Assembly: GCA_017647065.1 (NCBI GenBank)
Contig: JAGCLI010000147.1
Location: 1 to 14,658, forward strand
DNA length: 14,658 nt
From: Bacteroidales bacterium
GTDB taxonomy: Bacteria > Bacteroidota > Bacteroidia > Bacteroidales > P3
Direction: 5' to 3'
The position numbers and the translations under genes are program-made. Each line of letters opens with the position of its first letter. Position 1 is the first letter of the stretch. The notes beneath the pieces were generated by a model. It did not search any database. It saw only the letters and a list, made by a program, of their open reading frames with translations, and was not told the origin of the DNA. This document shows positions 7,556-13,502 of this stretch, one piece after another.

Positions 7556-8743
7556 TTATTTTATTATTTCGTATTTGCGGAATGTTTTATGTAATTTGTC
7601 TATTGCTTCTTCTACTTGCTCTTTTGTATGCGTAGCCATAAGAGAAAATCTTATTAAAGTATCTTCCGGAGAACAAGCAGGAGGAATCACAGGGTTAATA
7701 AATATTCCATTATCATAAAGTTCTCGTGTAATAAGGAAGGTTTTATCCATATCTCTTACATAGAGAGGTATTATCGGAGTAGAGGTATTTCCAATTTCAA
7801 AACCTAATTCTCTAAATGTTTTTAAGGCATAATCCGTTATTTTCCATAAATTCTCTATTCTTTCAGGCTCTTGTTTTATTATATCTATCGCTGCAATTAC
7901 GCTTGCAGTAGCTGCAGGAGATATTGAAGCAGAAAAAATGTATGGACGTGAGTGATGTTTCAAGAAATTGATAGTTTCGGCATCGGTTGCTATAAATCCC
8001 CCTATTGTTGCCAAGGATTTAGAAAATGTTCCCATAATTAAATCAACTTTATCTGTCAATCCATATTCCGAACATAACCCCCTACCCTCTTTTCCAAAAA
8101 TTCCTAATGAGTGTGCTTCATCTACATAAACAGAAGCATTATATTCTTCTGCCAAAGCAGTAATTTTATGTAAATCGGCTACGTCTCCTTCCATTGAAAA
8201 CACACTATCGGTTACTATTAACTTAATACTATCGTATGGAATCTTTTTTAACACATCTTCTAACGAAGACATATCATTGTGTTTATAACGATGAGACGAT
8301 GCAAAAGAAAGTCTACGTCCTTCAACTATTGAAGCGTGATTCAATTCATCACAAATAATATGATCATTTCTTCCCATAATTGTAGGAATCACTCCAATAT
8401 TTGAATGAAATCCTGTAGAATAAACTATAGCCTTTTCTTTACCAACATAATCTGCAAGTTTTTCTTCTAATTCTATATGAATATCCAAAGTACCATTTAA
8501 AAACGGAGAACCAGCACAACCTGTACCATATTTTTTTATTGCTTCAATACTTGCTTCTTTAATTTTAGGGTGATTAGTTAATCCTAAATAACTATTTGAA
8601 CCAAACATCAATACTTTTTCTCCTCGCATTATAACTTCTGTATCTTGCTCGCTTGAAATAGGTCTAAAATATGGATAAATACCTAATTCCTTTACTCTTT
8701 GCGGTTCGTTGTATAACGATAATTTTTTACGTAATTGCTTCAT
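7556..8743 (-). CDS. spt: Serine palmitoyltransferase (alpha-oxoamine synthase family)
   Basis: This PLP-dependent enzyme condenses L-serine with a fatty acyl thioester to 3-ketosphinganine, the entry step of sphingolipid synthesis. The 395-aa length and fold type I motifs fit: GSNSYLGLTNHP at 48-59, KYGTGCAGSPFLNGTLDIH at 71-89, His136 (NHAS) stacking on PLP, DEAH at 208-211 and the Schiff-base lysine K242 in GTFSKSLATIGGF. The family also contains Kbl (glycine C-acetyltransferase) and BioF, which are similar throughout. I prefer SPT because of the GTGCAGSxFLNGTLD segment, as I recall it from Bacteroidales SPT, and because the next gene pairs an acyltransferase with an SDR. It is cytoplasmic, possibly associated with the inner membrane. 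It lies 3 bases after deoC and 7 before the fusion gene, so it is co-transcribed with both. Confidence 0.85.
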   Translation of the reverse strand: MKQLRKKLSLYNEPQRVKELGIYPYFRPISSEQDTEVIMRGEKVLMFGSNSYLGLTNHPKIKEASIEAIKKYGTGCAGSPFLNGTLDIHIELEEKLADYVGKEKAIVYSTGFHSNIGVIPTIMGRNDHIICDELNHASIVEGRRLSFASSHRYKHNDMSSLEDVLKKIPYDSIKLIVTDSVFSMEGDVADLHKITALAEEYNASVYVDEAHSLGIFGKEGRGLCSEYGLTDKVDLIMGTFSKSLATIGGFIATDAETINFLKHHSRPYIFSASISPAATASVIAAIDIIKQEPERIENLWKITDYALKTFRELGFEIGNTSTPIIPLYVRDMDKTFLITRELYDNGIFINPVIPPACSPEDTLIRFSLMATHTKEQVEEAIDKLHKTFRKYEIIK

Positions 8744-8746
8744 ATA

Positions 8747-9634
8747 TTATTTATCTCTCGTTAATTTTTCTTTAATTTTATCAAATAATTGACTACAACC
8801 TATTCTAAAATAGTTGTTATCAAAATCTGAAGTAATGAATTTTTTATATAAATTAGTATATAAAATAGCTTCTTCTATCATTCTGATTCCTCCTGCTACT
8901 TTTACAGATTTCAAAACATTGGTTTTAAGATAATACTGCCTAAGAGCAAGCATCATTACTGAAAAAGAATAAATATCTGCTCCTTTTTCTATTTTTCCTG
9001 TTGAGGTTTTGATAAAATCTGCACCATTTTCTAAACATAAAATAGAAGCTTGCATAATATTTTGAAAGCAAGATAACTCCCCTACTTCTAAAATAACTTT
9101 TAAAACAATGTTTTTATCTGCCAAATTAAGCAAATCTTTTATCTCCCTTATCTCTTGAGCTGCTTTCTCTTTATTCTCATCAAAAAATAAACCTCTATTT
9201 AAACATATATCTATCTCATCTACATTGTTTTCTATTGCATATTTTATTTCTTCTTTTTTTACACTCAATGGAACTTGAGAATGAGGAAATCCTGCTGCAA
9301 CAACTACTGATTTTATCTTTTTTGATGGTTTACAATCATTTATTTGCGATAAGAATGGAGAATAACAACAAATCCCTCCTACATAATAATTATTTGATTT
9401 ACAAGTTAAAACACTATTTTTTACAAATTCTGTAATCGTTTTATTATTATCTGTTGATTTTAAAGAAGTTAAATCTAAATATTGTATTAAGTTAAATAAA
9501 TCCTCTTCGGAATAATTTGATAATTTATTAGATATAATTATCTCATCTATAGATTTTTTAAATTCATCTACCTTATTATTATAAATAAACTCTAATAATT
9601 TATCTTCATTTTCGATTTGATTTATACTTTTCAT
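8747..9634 (-). CDS. deoC: Deoxyribose-phosphate aldolase
   Basis: DeoC splits 2-deoxy-D-ribose 5-phosphate into glyceraldehyde 3-phosphate and acetaldehyde, in deoxynucleoside salvage. The TIM-barrel motifs are all present: VDEIDICLN with the catalytic Asp (142 in this numbering), DFIKTSTGK with the Schiff-base lysine K209, and VKVAGGIR with the activating lysine K245. I chose the ATG at 9634 (295 aa), preceded by GAGAG. A TTG three codons earlier at 9643 overlaps the upstream stop and is less likely. An N-terminal extension of roughly 40-50 residues, rich in Asn, Lys and Glu, precedes the barrel compared with short DeoC proteins. The gene is more AT-rich than purF or recA. It sits between the LUD-type protein and spt in the tight minus-strand run; no phosphopentomutase or nucleoside phosphorylase is nearby. 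Confidence 0.93.
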   Translation of the reverse strand: MKSINQIENEDKLLEFIYNNKVDEFKKSIDEIIISNKLSNYSEEDLFNLIQYLDLTSLKSTDNNKTITEFVKNSVLTCKSNNYYVGGICCYSPFLSQINDCKPSKKIKSVVVAAGFPHSQVPLSVKKEEIKYAIENNVDEIDICLNRGLFFDENKEKAAQEIREIKDLLNLADKNIVLKVILEVGELSCFQNIMQASILCLENGADFIKTSTGKIEKGADIYSFSVMMLALRQYYLKTNVLKSVKVAGGIRMIEEAILYTNLYKKFITSDFDNNYFRIGCSQLFDKIKEKLTRDK

Positions 9635-9639
9635 TACTC

Positions 9640-10791
9640 TCAAATTTTATCTTGTTGTATTTGGTTAAATGTCCTTTTTGAAAAAGTAGGAATATACACC
9701 AATTTTCTTGTAGTTTTTGGTATTATTCTTCTCAATAAATATCTTTTATACCATGATTTTGAATTCATTTTCTTCCGCTTTAAAAAGAACTTTTTAAGGC
9801 TAATTATCAATAAGTTATCCTCAAAATCTAATATTTTATTTTCAAAGAAAAATTTCCTGTTTTCAAGAATTAAATCTGGTATTGAAAGATTAACAGGACA
9901 AACACTTGAACAATTTCCACAAAGTAAGCAATTGTAACTTAAATGTTTATAATTTTCATAATTTTCTAAGTAAGGTAACATAACGTTTGCAACAGGTCCG
10001 GTTATTGTATTAGAATAAGGTTCATCTTTTATAGACTGATAAACCGGACAAACCTTCTTACAAGCTCCGCAATCTATGCAAGATAAAATTCTTCTTTGTT
10101 CTTTGAAAGCCAATAGATTACTTCGTGAATTATCTACTATGAAAACGTATGTTTCTTTATTAGTATCAAATGCTGAAGGAGTAAAAATATTTGATAATAT
10201 CGGAAAAGAAGTATTTTTTTTATAAATTGAAAATATATGTGTAAATATATCAATATCAGATATATTACAAATAAATTTGTTAATTGGCAGTATACATATT
10301 TTAATTTTAGAGTCTAAAAATAATTCCATTTCAAAAACAGAATCAAATACCGAAAACATACTTGCAGTATCAACAACTGCCAAATCAGGAGAAAGAATAG
10401 AACATTTGTTTTCATTTGAAAATGAAGATATTCCTTCATTTTTTAATGTTTCTTTTAATCCTAATTCTTCTGTAAAATTAGAAAAAAAAGCATTGACGGA
10501 CTTTATTTTTTTATTACTTAAAAGATCAAGTAATTGTTCCGTAAAGTCCTCATAAGATAAACACCAATTAATTTTTCCTTTATTTGAAAGAAGATTTTTT
10601 TCAAATAGAAGAAGATTATCAACTATATTGTTAATGAATTTTTGTCTAACTCTATAAGCTTGATTTTTAAGTTTATCTATATCATTAAATGTTGAGTGAA
10701 TCGTACTTTTAGGATTAAATACCTCAAAATCAGAGTTATTTAAATTTCTATTACAAATATGTAAAAAACTTTTGTATTCACTCGTATTCAT
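9640..10791 (-). CDS. Shortened LutB-like iron-sulfur protein with divergent LUD region
   Basis: The protein resembles the lactate-utilisation iron-sulfur protein LutB/YkgF. Two ferredoxin-type cluster motifs are complete: CIDCGACKKVCPVY with Cys238, 241, 244 and 248, and CLLCGNCSSVCPV with Cys288, 291, 294 and 298. They are linked by the family segment TITGPVANVMLP (262-273). They follow FIVDNSRSNLLAFK (217-230), which matches the end of the LUD domain in LutB. Residues 1 to about 215 are a divergent LUD-like region. At 383 aa it is about 80-100 residues shorter than usual LutB (about 460-480), and its C-terminus is a strongly basic tail (KRKK, RYLLRR). LutA and LutC partners are absent here. 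It likely shuttles electrons in a membrane-associated oxidoreductase, but the substrate is unknown. It lies 10 bases after rpiB, with deoC starting 5 bases downstream. Confidence 0.75.
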   Translation of the reverse strand: MNTSEYKSFLHICNRNLNNSDFEVFNPKSTIHSTFNDIDKLKNQAYRVRQKFINNIVDNLLLFEKNLLSNKGKINWCLSYEDFTEQLLDLLSNKKIKSVNAFFSNFTEELGLKETLKNEGISSFSNENKCSILSPDLAVVDTASMFSVFDSVFEMELFLDSKIKICILPINKFICNISDIDIFTHIFSIYKKNTSFPILSNIFTPSAFDTNKETYVFIVDNSRSNLLAFKEQRRILSCIDCGACKKVCPVYQSIKDEPYSNTITGPVANVMLPYLENYENYKHLSYNCLLCGNCSSVCPVNLSIPDLILENRKFFFENKILDFEDNLLIISLKKFFLKRKKMNSKSWYKRYLLRRIIPKTTRKLVYIPTFSKRTFNQIQQDKI

Positions 10792-10801
10792 TAAAGAAAA
10801 C

Positions 10802-11239
10802 TTATTTAATAGGTATTTTTTCTACTCTTTTTTGATGTCTTCCACCTTCAAATTCAGTGTTTAAATAAGCCTCAACTATTGAAAGTGCTTTTTCTTTTGA
10901 AATAAAACGTGCTGGTAATGAAATAATATTTGCATTATTGTGTTGTTTAGCTAATTGAGCTATTTCTTCTTCCCAACAAAGCGCACATCTAACGTTTTGA
11001 TACTTATTTGCAACCATAGAAACTCCATTTGCACTACCACACATTATGATTCCAAATTCAAAATTTCCAGCATTAATTTCTTTAGCCAAAGGATGAATCA
11101 TATCAGGATAATCCACAGAATCAGAAGTATAAGTTCCAAAATCTTTAATTTCTAATCCTCTTTCAATAAGAGCAGATTTAAGAAATTCTTTTAGTTCAAA
11201 TCCGGCATGATCACAAGCCATAGGTATTACTTTACTCAT
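10802..11239 (-). CDS. rpiB: Ribose 5-phosphate isomerase B
   Basis: RpiB interconverts ribose 5-phosphate and ribulose 5-phosphate in the non-oxidative pentose phosphate pathway. The 145-aa protein has the full RpiB/LacAB signature: CDHAGFELK at 9-17, DYPD at 43-46, the anion-hole and catalytic cysteine segment IIMCGSANGVSMVANK at 64-79 (Cys67), HNNANIISLPAR at 100-111 and GGRHQKRV at 132-139. It is normal in length and complete. It is the first gene of the minus-strand operon and is preceded by a TATCTTTG promoter box. The pentose link fits deoC two genes downstream. Confidence 0.95.
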   Translation of the reverse strand: MSKVIPMACDHAGFELKEFLKSALIERGLEIKDFGTYTSDSVDYPDMIHPLAKEINAGNFEFGIIMCGSANGVSMVANKYQNVRCALCWEEEIAQLAKQHNNANIISLPARFISKEKALSIVEAYLNTEFEGGRHQKRVEKIPIK

Positions 11240-11268
11240 ATTTTAAAAATTTAGTTATTATAATCTCG

Positions 11269-11276
11269 CAAAGATA
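11269..11276 (-). promoter_or_regulatory. Candidate -7 promoter box for the rpiB operon
   Basis: The minus strand reads TATCTTTG, an exact match to TAnnTTTG, 29 bases upstream of the rpiB start. The expected TTG -33 element is not evident. This would drive the rpiB - LutB-like - deoC - spt - fusion - thioredoxin run. Confidence 0.5.
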
Positions 11277-11446
11277 ACATTTTTTTAAGAATTATTTCTT
11301 AGATTTTTTAAATTTTTTCAATGATTTTATAAAATATTTCTTTGAAAAAATAAAATTTTTCTTTAAAAAAAATCACTAAAACATTTCAACAATTTTTTTG
11401 TTAAGAAGTTGTTAAAAGCATGATAATATATCTTTATAATTATCCA

Positions 11447-11476
11447 CTTGTTAATATCTACTCTTTAATTAACAAG
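11447..11476. repeat. Perfect 9-bp inverted repeat with 12-base spacer
   Basis: CTTGTTAAT at 11447-11455 is the exact reverse complement of ATTAACAAG at 11468-11476. It abuts the near-DnaA box TTATCCACT. It could be a dimeric regulator site or part of a replication origin; a hairpin is also possible but would be AT-rich and weak. Confidence 0.6.
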
Positions 11477-11611
11477 AAAATAAACACTTTATTAACACAA
11501 TTTTACATTTAAATTTATAAAATTTTATCAACAAAAAGGTGAAATTAAATATTTGTTAATAATTTAGATAATTTACTGATATATACAAAATTAAAATGTA
11601 GATAAATTGTC

Positions 11612-11641
11612 TTGTTTTGTTAATAAAAAGACGTATATTTG
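11612..11641 (+). promoter_or_regulatory. Promoter of nadA (Bacteroidota -33/-7 type)
   Basis: TTG at 11612-11614, a 19-base spacer and TATATTTG at 11634-11641 match the Bacteroidota pattern TTG-N19-TAnnTTTG. Transcription would start a few bases after 11641, giving a leader of about 75 bases before the nadA ATG. One copy of the repeated 9-mer TGTTAATAA (11618-11626) lies inside the spacer, where a bound protein would block the polymerase. Confidence 0.65.
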
Positions 11642-11722
11642 CAATAATTTTTTTGTGAGATTTTTTTTCAACAAATTTCACATAGCTATAATAAATCATT
11701 ATAAATAAAAAATATATTAAAT

Positions 11723-12667
11723 ATGGATAAAAAGCTTTTTTTTGAAAAAGTTGAGAAATTAAAAAAAGAAAAAAATATTGTAATATTAGCACACTACTAT
11801 TGCTTACCTGAAATACAAGAAGTTGCTGATTATGTAGGAGATAGCTTAAATTTAGCTCAAATAGCTAAAGAAACAGAAGCTGATATAATTCTCTTATGTG
11901 GAGTACACTTCATGGGAGAAACAGCAAAGATACTTAATCCTAATAAAAAGGTAATAATACCAGATTTTAATGCAGGTTGTTCACTTGCAGACTCTTGTAA
12001 ATATGAAGAATTTAAAGCATTTAAAGAACAATATCCTGATCATATCGTAATATCTTACATTAATTGTTCTGCGGAAATAAAGACTCTTTCCGATATAATT
12101 TGCACCTCAGGAAATGCAGTACAGATGATAAATTCTCTTCCTAAAGATCAGAAAATTATATTTGCACCAGACAAAAATTTAGGAGGATATATCAATCGTA
12201 TTACTAACAGAGAAATGGTTCTTTGGAAAGGAAGTTGCGAAGTTCATGAGTTATTAACACCACAATATGTAAAAGAGTTGAAAAACAAATATAAAGACTA
12301 TACTTTAATAGCACATCCAGAATGTAATGACTCAGTTTTACAACTTGCAGACTTTGTAGGATCTACTCAAGCTATGATAAAATTTGTTAAAAACTCAGAA
12401 AATACTAAATTTTTAGTTGCAACAGAATCAGGTATAACTCACAAATTAAAACAAGATAATCCAAATAAAGAATTTATTGTAGTTACACCAAATGAAAATA
12501 CTACTTGTAACGATTGTCGTAATATGAAATTAAACACAATGGAAAAAGTGATAGATGTAATGGAAAATTTAAATAATGAAATTATACTATCAGAAGAATT
12601 AATGAAAGATGCGGAAAAACCAATCTTAAAAATGTTGGAAATATCAAAAAACTTAGGAATTATTTAA
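11723..12667 (+). CDS. nadA: Quinolinate synthase A
   Basis: NadA condenses iminoaspartate with dihydroxyacetone phosphate to quinolinate in de novo NAD synthesis, using an oxygen-sensitive [4Fe-4S] cluster. The 314-aa protein shows the three-fold repeated architecture with cluster cysteines Cys86 (AGCSLAD), Cys172 (WKGSCEVHE) and Cys262 (TTCNDCRNMKLNT). Other family motifs are LAHYYC at 22-27, GDSLNLA at 39-45, VHFMGETAK at 61-69 and HPECND at 198-203. It is complete. nadB and nadC are not adjacent, so iminoaspartate must be supplied from elsewhere; nadE, the last enzyme of the pathway, is 8 kb away in this window. It has its own promoter at 11612-11641 and a weak hairpin terminator after the stop. 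It is the first plus-strand gene after the divergent gap. Confidence 0.96.
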   Translation: MDKKLFFEKVEKLKKEKNIVILAHYYCLPEIQEVADYVGDSLNLAQIAKETEADIILLCGVHFMGETAKILNPNKKVIIPDFNAGCSLADSCKYEEFKAFKEQYPDHIVISYINCSAEIKTLSDIICTSGNAVQMINSLPKDQKIIFAPDKNLGGYINRITNREMVLWKGSCEVHELLTPQYVKELKNKYKDYTLIAHPECNDSVLQLADFVGSTQAMIKFVKNSENTKFLVATESGITHKLKQDNPNKEFIVVTPNENTTCNDCRNMKLNTMEKVIDVMENLNNEIILSEELMKDAEKPILKMLEISKNLGII

Positions 12668-12672
12668 AAATG

Positions 12673-12709
12673 GTCTATTTTCGAAAAAAAATAGACAATA
12701 CATTTTTTT
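12673..12709 (+). terminator. Possible hairpin terminator after nadA
   Basis: GTCTATTTT at 12673-12681 pairs exactly with AAAATAGAC at 12688-12696 (9 bp, 6-base loop). A run of seven T follows at 12703-12709, six bases after the stem, which is further than ideal. It lies 6 bases beyond the nadA stop codon. Confidence 0.5.
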
Positions 12710-12798
12710 GATATTTTTATAATTTAACTATAAGATTAACAATAACTTATAATGCTAATTTTACTAAATTTTACCAACTTTAAGCCCAAATGCTTCAA

Positions 12799-12835
12799 AA
12801 AAAATCAACCGACTGATTAATTGACTTGATTTTTT
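12799..12835. repeat. Inverted repeat upstream of the secreted-protein gene
   Basis: AAAAAATCAA at 12799-12808 pairs with TTGATTTTTT at 12826-12835, leaving a 17-base loop. It lies 28 bases before the next start codon. It could be a second terminator for nadA or a leader structure. It is AT-only apart from one base pair per arm, so weakly stable. Confidence 0.35.
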
Positions 12836-12863
12836 GAGAATATAAGGAGTTAAAATTTGAATT

Positions 12864-13502
12864 ATGAAAAATATTTCTTTGACTTTTTTAATTCTATTTT
12901 TATTTGCTTTGAATAACTCTTTATATTCTCAAAATAAAAAAATGCTTTTTAAAAGTTTAAGTACAAAAGATAAAATTTGGTGTTTAAAAAATTTTAGTAC
13001 AATTAAAAAATCATTGGATATATCAAACTCTGTTTTGATTACAATGGATAGTTTATCAAAAAAAGATAAAGACTTTTATAATAAAAACATTGAAGCAGGA
13101 AAATATGATGCTTTTCGACATGTTTTATGGATGTATAAACTTTCAGAAAATATAGGAATAGAAAAAGCAAGGAGGGTAGGAGAAATTTATGAAAATTATA
13201 ATGAATATATTTTTAAAGTAAATCCAAGTTCAGGTTATGATTTAGCTTCTAAAAATATGGATTTATATAATAATGAAGTAGGAATTTATCTTTTTTTAAA
13301 AGAAGGGCAGAAAAAAAATGAAGAAAAACTATTTTTAATCATTAAAGAAATTATAGAAAAAGGCTACGTAAAAATTGTATTTAAAGATAAGGAATACAGA
13401 AACTTAGATAAAAATAATTTAATTATAGAAGAAAATCAATGGAAAGGAAAATGGGAAAATCAACGTTATTTAATAAATTCAAATTCAGCAATTTGCGAAT
13501 AA
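12864..13502 (+). CDS. Secreted protein of unknown function, DUF6973-like (tentative)
   Basis: The 212-aa protein begins with a Sec signal peptide (MKNISLTFLILFLFALNNSLYSQ) with likely cleavage near residue 20-23. The mature part has a conserved-looking core: DAFRHVLWMYKLSENIGIEKA around 83-103, then SGYDLASKNMDLYNNEVGIYL around 122-142. The pairing of a DAFRH(A/V)LW helix with MDLxNNxxG resembles, from memory, the uncharacterised DUF6973 family, which I cannot confirm here. The His of FRH and Asp/Asn of MDLYNN could form a polar or metal site, but no catalysis is established. AAGGAG at 12844-12849 lies 14 bases before the ATG, longer than usual. The next gene starts inside its last 52 bases, so translational coupling is likely. 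Confidence 0.7.
   Translation: MKNISLTFLILFLFALNNSLYSQNKKMLFKSLSTKDKIWCLKNFSTIKKSLDISNSVLITMDSLSKKDKDFYNKNIEAGKYDAFRHVLWMYKLSENIGIEKARRVGEIYENYNEYIFKVNPSSGYDLASKNMDLYNNEVGIYLFLKEGQKKNEEKLFLIIKEIIEKGYVKIVFKDKEYRNLDKNNLIIEENQWKGKWENQRYLINSNSAICE

Larger units (their letters stand above)
11240..11722. other. Divergent AT-rich gap; candidate replication origin or regulatory region
   Basis: This is the only gene-free stretch over 300 bases. Its rpiB-proximal part (about 11281-11400) is nearly pure A/T with long homopolymer runs. The middle and right parts carry near-matches to the DnaA box TTATCCACA: TTATCCACT (11440-11448), TTATCAACA (11525-11533) and TGTAGATAA (11597-11605, reverse strand). TTATTAACA or its complement occurs exactly three times (11489, 11554, 11618). 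A perfect 9-bp dyad is at 11447-11476. Genes on both sides point away from it, as expected around an origin, but dnaA and dnaN are absent. It also holds promoter boxes for rpiB and nadA, so the repeats could instead be operators. Confidence 0.4.

Noticed and set aside
7556..8743. Glycine C-acetyltransferase (Kbl) or BioF, with the adjacent SDR as threonine dehydrogenase
   Set aside because: The GTGCAGSPFLNGTLD segment and the acyltransferase-SDR neighbour fit SPT better; no biotin or threonine genes are nearby.
9635..9643. TTG start for deoC three codons upstream
   Set aside because: It overlaps the preceding stop codon, while the ATG at 9634 has a purine-rich GAGAG in front.
11398..11626. 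CRISPR or iteron array
   Set aside because: The TGTTAA words are short, in both orientations and irregularly spaced, with no constant repeat-spacer unit.
11556..11792. Minus-strand 78-aa frame rich in Phe, Leu, Ile and Tyr
   Set aside because: It overlaps the nadA start and promoter antisense, and its composition is what AT-rich DNA gives by chance.
12720..12800. Further TTAAC words beyond nadA as an extension of the repeat cluster
   Set aside because: Only isolated copies occur, at a density expected for AT-rich DNA; they also caution against over-reading the cluster at 11.4-11.6 kb.
12851..12859. TAAAATTTG as a promoter -7 box for the secreted-protein gene
   Set aside because: It has one base too many for TAnnTTTG and would start transcription at the start codon; a promoter here is not supported.
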